Assembly: GCA_964602515.1 (NCBI GenBank)
Contig: CAZRRJ010000001.1
Span: 682,001-746,000, forward strand
Reading direction: 5' to 3'
Source: Carboxylicivirga sp964602515
Lineage (GTDB): Bacteria > Bacteroidota > Bacteroidia > Bacteroidales > Marinilabiliaceae
Length of the DNA: 64,000 bases
The notes under the pieces were generated by a model. The model saw only the letters and a list, made by a program, of their open reading frames with translations, did not search any database and was not told where the DNA came from. Below, piece after piece: positions 9,541 through 16,950 of this stretch. The position numbers and the translations under genes were made by a program. Every line of letters starts with the position of its first letter. The first letter of the stretch is position 1.

Positions 9541-9562
9541 GTTTAATTGTTTAATTGTTTAA
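9541..9562. repeat. 8-bp tandem repeat GTTTAATT (2.75 copies) directly upstream of a start codon
   Basis: GTTTAATT occurs twice in full and once as GTTTAA, ending one base before the start codon of the Spy-like gene (ATG complement at 9537-9539). On the mRNA it places A-rich units where the ribosome binds. Copy-number changes here could alter translation, but with fewer than three units this is only a possibility. Confidence 0.6.
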
Positions 9563-9640
9563 CATTATTACATACCAATCACTTTATTACAAAGCGCGCT
9601 TTTGTAATTTAATTCATAATCAGTAATATGTATTTATTAT

Positions 9641-10147
9641 TTATCTCCGGTCACGGCCTCTCCTGCGTTTATGAGGGCCTTTATTCTGGATATGAGTCCG
9701 AAACATTTTATCAAGCATTTCTCGTTGTTGATCGGTTTTACAAACCTGTCTCATTTTTCTAAAATGATGGTAATTGGCCTTTTCAATCCAACGTTGTTTT
9801 TGTGCCAGTTGATCAAGTAGAAGCTCAACTTTAGCTTCATCATTTTCTACTGAGAAGGTTTTATCCATCAACACTTTACGCAAGCTATCTACTTCATATT
9901 GTGAATTTCTCATTAATTCGCTATGCTTCGTCCATAACGTATACATTTCTTCAAACTGCCTGTCATCAACACCTGCCTTGTCAATAAGAAATTCGCGCAT
10001 TCGTCCACGGCGATCGTCTTTATTATAAGTTTGTTTCTCTGGTCGTCGCCTATCTTTATTACTTCTCCACCATACACCAAGTAACACCAGGTTACCCACT
10101 AAAAACAGCCCAAGAATGAGCCAGCATATTTTACAAGGTCGTCTCAT
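9641..10147 (-). CDS. Membrane-anchored Spy/heavy-metal-sensor-like protein
   Basis: 168 residues. A short N-terminus with two cysteines (RPCKICW) leads into one membrane helix (about 8-27) followed by a basic periplasmic domain of about 135 residues rich in amphipathic helix. The segment FLIDKAGVDDRQFEEMYTLW and the later KMRQVCKTDQQREMLDKMF match the layout of periplasmic heavy-metal sensor/Spy-like proteins in Bacteroidota (helix, LTxxQ-like end near residue 145). The C-terminus is extremely Arg/Lys-rich. It starts one base after the end of the anti-sigma-like gene, so the two are translationally linked. Probable role: envelope stress sensing or chaperoning; no metal site can be assigned. 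Confidence 0.7.
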   Translation of the reverse strand: MRRPCKICWLILGLFLVGNLVLLGVWWRSNKDRRRPEKQTYNKDDRRGRMREFLIDKAGVDDRQFEEMYTLWTKHSELMRNSQYEVDSLRKVLMDKTFSVENDEAKVELLLDQLAQKQRWIEKANYHHFRKMRQVCKTDQQREMLDKMFRTHIQNKGPHKRRRGRDRR

Positions 10148-10148
10148 A

Positions 10149-10502
10149 TTACTTTGTTATTTCGTTATCAGCTAAAAACAATTCATTATTGGAATAGTCA
10201 TACCAATTAGCAGCATTATTTTGCTCATATATTCCTGTCCAGTCGTTTATTACCTGTTCTTTTGATGAACCAGCTAAAGCCGTTAAGAGTATAAGTCCAT
10301 TTATAAAAAAGATAATAACAGCAACCGCCGCTACAACGCGAAACGATATTTGCACAACTTTTCCAACTGTTTTTGTCGGGTTAAGCTCTTCCACTTTTAT
10401 CATTACCTGATCTACAAAATCGAAAGAAGGTTCATAATCATTAACCAAAGGCTCATTTATCAGCCAATCAATATCCTGTATATGTTTTTCTTTTCTTTCC
10501 AT
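10149..10502 (-). CDS. Small single-pass membrane protein, candidate anti-sigma factor
   Basis: 117 residues with an acidic N-terminal cytoplasmic half (IQDIDWLINEPLVNDYEPSFD) and one membrane helix at about 48-72 (FRVVAAVAVIIFFINGLILL), then a short periplasmic tail. There is no zinc-binding HxxxCxxC motif, so it is not a ZAS-type anti-sigma factor. Its place 51 bases after an ECF sigma gene, with a topology that puts a 45-residue domain in the cytoplasm and a tail outside, is what suggests the anti-sigma role. Downstream it is joined to the Spy-like gene by a one-base gap. The function is inferred from context only. Confidence 0.65.
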   Translation of the reverse strand: MERKEKHIQDIDWLINEPLVNDYEPSFDFVDQVMIKVEELNPTKTVGKVVQISFRVVAAVAVIIFFINGLILLTALAGSSKEQVINDWTGIYEQNNAANWYDYSNNELFLADNEITK

Positions 10503-10553
10503 AACTTTTTCCTATTTATAGGACGATAATTCTATTCTTACCCTGCTCTTTTT

Positions 10554-11129
10554 TTAATATATTTCTTTTCTTTCTTTAAGCAGAATCTCTTTCAGTTTCC
10601 TTTTGGCTCTTACCAGTAAGGATTCAACTGATGAAACTGTAGTTTTCATTATATCCGCCACTTCCTGCTGTGCAAGTTCATCAATTTTAGATAAAAGAAC
10701 AGCTACTTTTTGCCGTTCCGGTAACTGGTTAATCGCATTATGTAACATTATTTTTCGTTCCTCTTCTTCAATCTTATCACTTGGCAGTTGTCTACTTGAT
10801 ACCGGCATATTTTCCAGATCTGATTGTTCAACAGCCAACACCAAATCATTACCTCTCTTTTTTCGCTTTTTCTGACGTATAAAATCCAGTGATTTATTAA
10901 CAGACAAACGATAAAGCCACGTTGATAATGATGCATCGCCACGATAACTTTCTATTGATTTAAAAACTTCAATAAAAACCTCCTGTGCAATATCTTCTGC
11001 ATCAGAAGGTATGGCAACAAAGGACAAACAAATGTGTATTACTCTCTTATGGTGATTTTCCATTAAATGCCTAAAGGCGTTGGTATCACCATTTACTATT
11101 TGCTTTATAAGTCGTTTATCGTTCGTCAT
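10554..11129 (-). CDS. ECF RNA polymerase sigma factor (sigma-70 family)
   Basis: 191 residues, full length for an ECF sigma factor. Region 2 is at about 12-80 (FVAIPSDAEDIAQEVFIEVFKSI, LSTWLYRLSVNKSLDFIR) and region 4 at about 125-180 (LPERQKVAVLLSKIDELAQQ, VADIMKTTVSSVESLLVRAK), the latter a standard helix-turn-helix. The two are joined by a longer than usual charged linker (KKRKKRGND to DKIEEEE). It heads an operon with an anti-sigma-like membrane protein and two Spy-like periplasmic proteins, which points to an envelope-stress regulon. Such genes commonly control their own operon, but I could not define a promoter in the 286 bases upstream. Confidence 0.93.
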   Translation of the reverse strand: MTNDKRLIKQIVNGDTNAFRHLMENHHKRVIHICLSFVAIPSDAEDIAQEVFIEVFKSIESYRGDASLSTWLYRLSVNKSLDFIRQKKRKKRGNDLVLAVEQSDLENMPVSSRQLPSDKIEEEERKIMLHNAINQLPERQKVAVLLSKIDELAQQEVADIMKTTVSSVESLLVRAKRKLKEILLKERKEIY

Positions 11130-11415
11130 TAATCTGTTTCTAATTGTATAGACGTCGATTAAAATTTATTCCTGCATCTAAGCTGAAAATAATTTTAGCT
11201 TACTCAAAATATTGAGATCGTTCATTTTAGTCTTTCTAAAAAATCGTGAAGCATTGGCTATAAAGCCCAGATTCTCATTGCCTGGTAAGCGAATTTAAAG
11301 GTGCATAAAAACATACGGCAAATCCAGCTTTGGCTTTTTAAAAAGGAAAGTATTGTTAGCTCAATATAGGTAATTATCCAGAATTGACAGGGAACTCAGA
11401 AGAAGAAGAACAACC

Positions 11416-12627
11416 TCACTCCGCTTTTTTAAATAACTTCACATTCCCTTCTTTTAACGCCGGGTCATTAATAAAGGCCTCTGCCCGCTTTCTTGCTCCT
11501 TGGCATAAGATATTAAACTCTTCCTGCTCCATCCATACTAAAGTACTGAGTCGTGCGCACCAAGCACTTTCTTCTATGCCTGAAACAGTACCTTGACTCG
11601 CTTTTGTCAACGAAGTACTTTGCCTTTTATTTAAGGTTACATCCCATCCACATTGTTCTTTTTCCAATTGCTTCCATGGTGTCTGATCGCTAATAAGAAC
11701 CGGTCGTGCAGCCATAAAACTCTCCAGGATAACGTAACCAAAATTCTCACCACGCGTTGGCATGTATAAACTATGGTAGTGTGTTAATAATTGCAGTACC
11801 ATATTGCCGTCTACTACCCCTTTATAGTTTACTTCAATATTAGAAGGTAATTGCTTAATTACTTTCTTACACTCTTCCCAGTATGGTTTATCATATACCG
11901 GACCATACAAATCGTAAGTTATTGTGCCCTCTGTTTTTAGTTCTTTAAGCCTTTGCAGTGCAAATAAGATATTTTTCTCAGGCGATATACGCGCAATAGA
12001 AACAAGTTTTAAATCTCCTGCTATTTTATTTACCGGCTTTAGCTCCGGTACTTCTTTTACCGGTAAGTGAGGTGCCATTTGCACTTGTGCTTTAGATCCA
12101 AAAACAGCTTTTATATCCCTTGTCTCTTTCTCACTGGTGGCATGAAATATTACTTTTTTATACAAGCCTGCAAACCTGGCCAGTTTTAAAAACAGTTGTT
12201 TCTTACCTTTTTTAATATTTATAGCTGTTTGAGCCAGCATGCCATAAGTACCCAGTACAGTCCTGCCCTTAAAACCAATATTTTTCAGTACAATTAATGG
12301 CAGTATTGAAAACTTCCATGAATATACTCCATTAATGTAAGCATCATCCGGCTTTACTTCATCAATCAGTTGCTTATATAGTGTATTACTAATTTCTCCT
12401 TCAGGACTATAATACACATATTCCCCCTTACAACGCTCTACCCATTGTTTACTTTGAATAGCCTCATATGGTCTTGTCTCTAAAAAGTCAGTATTACGTG
12501 TGATAATGTAGAAATCAAAAGTATCACACAGATAACTCACCATATTGGCAAAAGCACGCTGTCCACCCCCGGCTTTATAACCCGGTACGTACCAATCGAT
12601 AAAAGCAATGATTTTCTTCTTAGGCAT
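11416..12627 (-). CDS. Glycosyltransferase family 4-like protein
   Basis: 403 residues in two Rossmann-like halves of the GT-B fold. The N-terminal half starts IAFIDWYVPGYKAGGGQRAF, the glycine-rich acceptor loop; the C-terminal half has LKLVSIARISPEKNILFAL and the donor-binding ENFGYVILE, an EX7E motif of GT4 enzymes, followed by SFMAARPVLISDQTPW. It would transfer a sugar from a nucleotide sugar onto a cell-surface glycan or lipid at the cytoplasmic face. It stands alone between the ECF operon and the decayed island, with no other polysaccharide genes nearby, so the glycan is unknown. Confidence 0.9.
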   Translation of the reverse strand: MPKKKIIAFIDWYVPGYKAGGGQRAFANMVSYLCDTFDFYIITRNTDFLETRPYEAIQSKQWVERCKGEYVYYSPEGEISNTLYKQLIDEVKPDDAYINGVYSWKFSILPLIVLKNIGFKGRTVLGTYGMLAQTAINIKKGKKQLFLKLARFAGLYKKVIFHATSEKETRDIKAVFGSKAQVQMAPHLPVKEVPELKPVNKIAGDLKLVSIARISPEKNILFALQRLKELKTEGTITYDLYGPVYDKPYWEECKKVIKQLPSNIEVNYKGVVDGNMVLQLLTHYHSLYMPTRGENFGYVILESFMAARPVLISDQTPWKQLEKEQCGWDVTLNKRQSTSLTKASQGTVSGIEESAWCARLSTLVWMEQEEFNILCQGARKRAEAFINDPALKEGNVKLFKKAE

Positions 12628-12999
12628 ACTGTAGAATAAGTGTGTGTGCTAAGGTAAGCATTAGTCAGTAGTTAAAAATAAGTATACAGCAGAAAAGTGG
12701 AATAGGCTAGAAAAATTTGATAAAATTTACCAAGTGATTTCAATTTGTAATTCTTCCCTTTATTTAAGATAAAGCTCTACAGTTATGAATTATATATTGT
12801 ACATTTTGATGCTAATAAATAAATCTACCATCGAGTGAGGCAATACAATGCTTAGTGATTATTCAGGTTTAGCCCTTAATTTAAAATGTGTGTACCTCAT
12901 AAACCTGCCTTGTTTATTACATCTATAACCAGTCAATCTCTTAATTATATCTTGTAAATCAGCCTTGTGTCTAAAACCTAACAATCTATTCGTCTTATT
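12628..12999. other. Intergenic, nothing recognised
   Basis: About 370 bp of AT-rich sequence between the glycosyltransferase gene and the remnants that begin at 13000. I see no open frame of note, hairpin with T-run or repeat. Confidence 0.6.
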
Positions 13000-13385
13000 T
13001 TATGGCTTTATAAAATGCATTTGTCCAGGTATTTTCGTTTCCCTGATATTTAAACCGGATATGCCAACTTCCAGCTCTTGTCCCATATATCTTTCAAAGT
13101 AGCGCAACTTAAGTTTATGGTAGCCCTTATCGAGGGCATATGCCAATACCCTTTCCAACGTATTGGTTCCGGCTTATTCTCTATCTTATTCCCAAATGCA
13201 GCCACCTGCTTTTCTTTTTCTGCAGTTAATCTTATTTGTGTTTTAGCAATTTGTATAGTCAGGAGGTTTTTAAGTTGTATAAAGTCATCCCTTTCACCAG
13301 GGTTTGTTTGCAGGTATTTATAATAGCTCAGGCACTCCTGTTCGTCTGCTTTGCCCGTTAATATTTTATACGTTTTGTCTTCCAC
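13000..13385 (-). pseudogene. Chimeric remnant: FecR-like N-terminus running into an out-of-frame PA14-like C-terminus
   Basis: From 13385 a frame encodes 111 residues. The first 70 (ILTGKADEQECLSYYKYLQ, then EKEKQVAAFGNKI) have the shape of the cytoplasmic N-terminus of FecR-family anti-sigma factors, usually over 300 residues long. Downstream of about 13175 the FecR frame stops looking like a real protein, while another frame, ending at 13000, reads ALDKGYHKLKLRYFERYMG then QELEVGISGLNIRE, which looks like the end of a PA14-type beta-sandwich domain. Best explanation: a deletion fused the 5' end of a fecR-like gene to the 3' end of a secreted PA14 protein. It follows a broken ECF sigma gene, its expected partner. 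The PA14 assignment is tentative. Confidence 0.55.
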
Positions 13386-13539
13386 TTTTTCCCTTTATAT
13401 AATTAATATGCTTAGAATTAAAGATACCCTACCGGAAAGTGCCTTTTTTATTCAAAAAAAAGACATATCTGCTTCTCTTAAAATATTCATTCGCATGTTG
13501 ACAGGCACGTATTCAGTCAGAAGGAAGACTATTATTTTA

Positions 13540-14059
13540 TTACGAAAATATTGAAGTAATTAAATAAATTAAAGGTAGGTACTCCTTAAGTTCGGTGCGG
13601 AGTACAACAAGTGATTTGAATATTCGGGCTTCAACCGTTTTTATACTAATATTTTGCTTCGCAGCAATTTCTCTGTATTTTAATTCTTCAAAACGACTTA
13701 AAAGGAATGCGGTTTTAAGGTATTCGGGCAAGCCTTCAATAACTGCACCAAATGCGTTCCTGTAGTTTATCAAATAAAACAACATTATCAGCCAATGCAA
13801 ATAAAGCATCGTAATTTAATTGCATCTCCAGATAACGTAACTCTTTCTGCGTACTGCTTACCAGTTGTTCCTTACGCAAGTGCATAAGGCAATTGTTTTT
13901 AACGATGGTGTATAAGTAATTTCGCAGACTAAGCTCTTCTTTTAACCCGCTTTTCACCTCCCATAACTTTACAAATGCATCCTGTACTATCTCCTCTGCA
14001 ACAACCTTATCTTTAATATACTGACAGCTTAAATGGTAGAGCATATCTGAATATTCCAT
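13540..14059 (-). pseudogene. Frameshifted ECF sigma factor (FecI-like)
   Basis: Two overlapping frames together make one sigma factor. The upstream frame (13736-14059) carries region 2 (VVAEEIVQDAFVKLWEVKSG, LRNYLYTIVKNNCLMHLRK); the downstream frame (13540-13809) carries region 4 (LPEYLKTAFLLSRFEELKYR, EIAAKQNISIKTVEARIFKS). The break is at about 13757: the sense strand reads GAACGCATTTGGTGCAGTT, and removing one T gives ERIGAVIEGLPEYL, continuous and family-like. The coding frame also remains open upstream of the ATG at 14059, so the original start may lie a little further up. Together with the truncated fecR-like remnant it was once a sigma/anti-sigma pair, which in Bacteroidota often controls glycan-uptake loci. 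A sequencing error cannot be excluded. Confidence 0.8.
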
Positions 14060-14102
14060 ATATACTTTTTCGAGCTCTTTATGTACTTTTAAAACCTCTT
14101 CT

Positions 14103-14321
14103 TTAACGATACACTGCAGACGCAGGACTGGTTTTATTACTGCGCCCCATATTTAAACCTTTCATATAGGCCTTTACCTTATCGTAATCTATATCAATGG
14201 CTTTTCCTTTATCATCCACATTAAAATGTTCTTTCTTTGCCCAGAGATTGCCATGTGCATCTTTACCGGGAATATATTTACTAATTATTTTTAGTCGTGT
14301 ATAAGCCCGGCAAGTTGAACC
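14103..14321 (-). pseudogene. Orphan 3' coding fragment, about 72 codons, family unknown
   Basis: A frame open from 14321 to a TAA at 14103 encodes a protein-like basic segment (KYIPGKDAHGNLWAKKEHF, VDDKGKAIDIDYDKVKAYM, MKGLNMGRSNKTSPASAVYR) with no ATG near the expected start. Its composition, with many K, D, G and aromatic residues, suggests a real C-terminal gene end and not chance. It sits between the broken sigma gene and the lipoprotein genes. I do not recognise the family; the pattern could be the end of a toxin-type or surface protein. Confidence 0.4.
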
Positions 14322-14372
14322 TTAAATAATTGAATAAGAAATTAAGGGTTTCAAATGAGGTTTTATAAGCAA

Positions 14373-15056
14373 TTATTCAAAAAACCTACCAGTCCATTTG
14401 TATTTTATTTCTTGTGTTGTTTTACTGTCTAGCAATTCTTTTATTTCATCAATGCTTTCTGCTGTTTTGAATTGGCCATCTAATACATTAAAATGAAGTT
14501 TTCCACTTAACACTTGCTTTTCAGGATTGAAACTAAATAAGGTGGTTACCTTATAATCAACTAATTTTGTCATAACTGAAACACCAAAAAATGCTTTATC
14601 CCATTCAAACGACAGATGCTCTTTTTTTACATTGCCATTTGTAACGGAAATCATGTATTTTTCCTGCTCTGTTTCCATGGGATCTTCTGTCGTATCAATC
14701 ATTAAAATATAATCGCTTTGTTCTTTTTTGCCCAAATAGTGATACTGTTTTCTAGACTGGCCTCCCCCGGTACCATGGTTAATAATAAAAATGGTATTTT
14801 GCTGCTCATTCAAAAGCACTTCATTAAGTTCTTCTTCTAAATACGACTCATAACTATCGTACGCCTTTGTAACATCAAATCCTTCTGCATTAAGTAACCA
14901 CTTATTCCATTCTTCACAATAAGATCAATTGGTATGGTCTTCATATTGATTAATAAGGTTTATAACAAGTGGGTTGTTATTTTTATTCGCTTTATTTTCA
15001 CAAGACATCATGATAATAATTGTTAAAATAATTACTTTATAAACTACATGTTTCAT
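14373..15056 (-). pseudogene. Lipoprotein gene interrupted by an in-frame TGA
   Basis: From the ATG at 15056 a lipoprotein signal (VIILTIIIMMSC, lipobox Cys at residue 19) runs for 43 codons to a TGA at 14925-14927. The same frame continues without another stop to 14373, giving a further 183 residues (SYCEEWNKWLLNAEGFDVTK, then FIINHGTGGGQSRKQYHYLG). An AAT-TGA-TCT context could be TGG originally. The 148 residues from the internal ATG-like start at 14819 alone lack the export signal. Function unknown. It belongs to the set of four small lipoprotein genes downstream of the amidase-like gene. Other genes here use TGA as a normal stop, so recoding is unlikely. Confidence 0.75.
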
Positions 15057-15155
15057 ATACTTTTACATTTAAATCCACGTATAGCCTCTATAATTAAGGG
15101 ACTATCGGAGCAGGACTCTTGTGTTTAAAATAAATAATTGAATTAAATATTCGTC

Positions 15156-15704
15156 TCATGTTTTACTGCTTATTTCATTAAATACTTCTCCCAATAATTC
15201 TTTTATGAGATTCGAATTATGGCAATCAACTTTCTTATTAGGTGTTTTTCCTGAGACTTCATCTGCTGAATGCTCATAAATAAATTCTTTTTCTAAACAC
15301 CTTATGGGTTTTTCATCCTTAAAATAATACCTATGCTCAAATTGGTGCAGTTCAACTTCAGATTCACTAATTATACATTGATAATTAATGACCTGATATG
15401 CAAAAAACAATTGATTATTTTGCAGATAAAAACTTACTTTATTAAGTGTTGTTTCGTAAATCGTTTCTTCTAAAACGATTTTTCTGATTAGATCGCCTTC
15501 TTTATAAACTGCTATTGATCCATACGATGCTCTACCTGGCCAATCAAATTGAATAATGGAGCACGTGTATGCATTCATGCTTACAGCACCCTCAACTGTT
15601 TTAAAGTTATTTCTGATGTTTTTAATTTCCTTTTCAATATTCTGGGATAATCCACAGGACGTTATTGTGATCATAGTAAATAGTAAGATTTTAGTTTTAA
15701 ACAC
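15156..15704 (-). CDS. Small lipoprotein, unknown function
   Basis: 182 residues with a lipoprotein signal (ILLFTMITITSCG, Cys17). The mature part is a beta-rich, charged domain with three internal cysteines; typical patches are YTCSIIQFDWPGRASYGSIA, YGSIAVYKEGDLIRKIVLEE and IYETTLNKVSFYLQNNQLFF, i.e. repeated strand-like blocks as in small periplasmic inhibitor or immunity proteins. No family recognised. It is the only lipoprotein of the group besides 16510-16950 that is intact. If the amidase-like protein upstream is an effector, this could be an immunity factor; that is inference from position and export. Confidence 0.7.
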   Translation of the reverse strand: MFKTKILLFTMITITSCGLSQNIEKEIKNIRNNFKTVEGAVSMNAYTCSIIQFDWPGRASYGSIAVYKEGDLIRKIVLEETIYETTLNKVSFYLQNNQLFFAYQVINYQCIISESEVELHQFEHRYYFKDEKPIRCLEKEFIYEHSADEVSGKTPNKKVDCHNSNLIKELLGEVFNEISSKT

Positions 15705-15721
15705 GATAAGCCATAAATTTA

Positions 15722-16313
15722 TTAGTTGTTTTTACTTTCGGTTAAGTTTTTCACATTCGTTTTTAAAATTTGTCCACTACTATCTACCTGTAAATTATAC
15801 GACTGCCTGAATTTTGTAGTAAGATATTTCCAATCAACGTAGTATATTGAATCAGAAATAGATACGGTTAAGTCGGTATTTAAAATGCCATTCAGCTTAT
15901 ATTCACAATCATTAAAAATACCTTCTATATTAATGGCACATAGAGGAATTCCTTTAGCATTATAAGTAATTAATATAACTTCATCATTAGTTACATCAGA
16001 GGCATAATAAAAGAGTCCAACAATTATTATCATTAAATGAAGTTTTGTATGCTTTTATCATTTGTGAACAATTACTTACTAATACATTAGACAATATATT
16101 ACTGTTAACGTATTTTGATTTTACCCTAACCACATTCCAACTCCTCTCCTTAATATCTGTCCAAAGGGTATCAAAATTATATGGTATTGTAATATCCTTA
16201 AAACCATCAACATATGTATTAAGAGCTAAATATTGGCGAATAATTTCTGAGTTTTGTGTTTCACATCCACTTAATACTATAACCATTACTAAAAATATTA
16301 TTATTACTTTCAT
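15722..16313 (-). pseudogene. Frameshifted lipoprotein gene, unknown function
   Basis: The upstream frame (15996-16313) gives a lipoprotein signal (IIIFLVMVIVLSGC, Cys17) and residues up to FNDNNCWTLLLCL, then a stop. The downstream frame (15722-16033) continues with YYASDVTNDEVILITYNAKG and NLQVDSSGQILKTNVKNLTE. In the overlap the two join naturally as NNCWTLFYYASDVTNDEV, which points to a single-base shift near 16000 in a run CTCTTTTATTATG. The intact protein would be about 190 residues. The pattern ILITYNAKGIPLCAINIEG is common in Bacteroidota lipoproteins that carry a beta-sheet domain. Function unknown; member of the lipoprotein set downstream of the amidase-like gene. Confidence 0.7.
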
Positions 16314-16509
16314 CTGTTTATAATTTGTTTTTTATGGTCATATAGAACTCACATATAAGTTAATCATCTTTTTGTGTGTCAATTTAGATCATCGAATTTA
16401 TATGTTCGTTTTATTATTAGTAGAATAAAAACCGTCGGCTACTTAAAAATTTATAAAAACGCTTCATCCTGTGTTCAAACGCAAAACTAATTTACTTACA
16501 GAACTGATG

Positions 16510-16950
16510 TTATCCAGCCATATTAATAGCAATCAATTGTATACTATCATTTATCTGCCCAAAGATGTAATAAACTGTAGTTTCTGTATCTACACTATTA
16601 TAATCTACAGCTATATAGAAGAGTTTTGAGTATTTACTTATTTTAAGGATGTTCTTTAGATCTTCATCATAAATCATTTCCTCTTCTTTTAAATTCACAA
16701 ATCTATTAATGGCCTTTTGGTTAAATACTTCATCAAAATAATTAATAAAATTCTCTTCATTTAATTCCTTACCAATCAGATATTCACCATTAATAACTGG
16801 GAAATTTATCATCTTTGCTAGTTCCTTGCTATCTTTAGTAATTAATACCTTACTAAATTCCTTCACAAAAGAATAAGCATCTGTTTTTGTTTTACATGAT
16901 ATGCACATAACTATAAACAATACACATAATATTTTAGCGAGTAGCTTCAT
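16510..16950 (-). CDS. Small lipoprotein, candidate immunity protein for the adjacent amidase
   Basis: 146 residues with a lipoprotein signal (LCVLFIVMCISC, Cys19) followed by an acidic mixed alpha/beta domain reminiscent of small SnoaL/NTF2-like lipoproteins (SFVKEFSKVLITKDSKELAK, YYIFGQINDSIQLIAINMAG). Its ATG lies inside the last codons of the amidase-like gene (17-base overlap), so both are translated from one mRNA. A periplasm-facing lipoprotein directly coupled to a predicted peptidoglycan hydrolase is the usual geometry of amidase effector and immunity pairs. That role is inference; no known immunity family is recognised. Confidence 0.65.
   Translation of the reverse strand: MKLLAKILCVLFIVMCISCKTKTDAYSFVKEFSKVLITKDSKELAKMINFPVINGEYLIGKELNEENFINYFDEVFNQKAINRFVNLKEEEMIYDEDLKNILKISKYSKLFYIAVDYNSVDTETTVYYIFGQINDSIQLIAINMAG

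Noticed and set aside
14373..15056. TGA read as selenocysteine or recoded
   Set aside because: No selenocysteine-insertion hairpin seen, the family is a plain lipoprotein, and other genes here end in TGA. A nonsense mutation is simpler.
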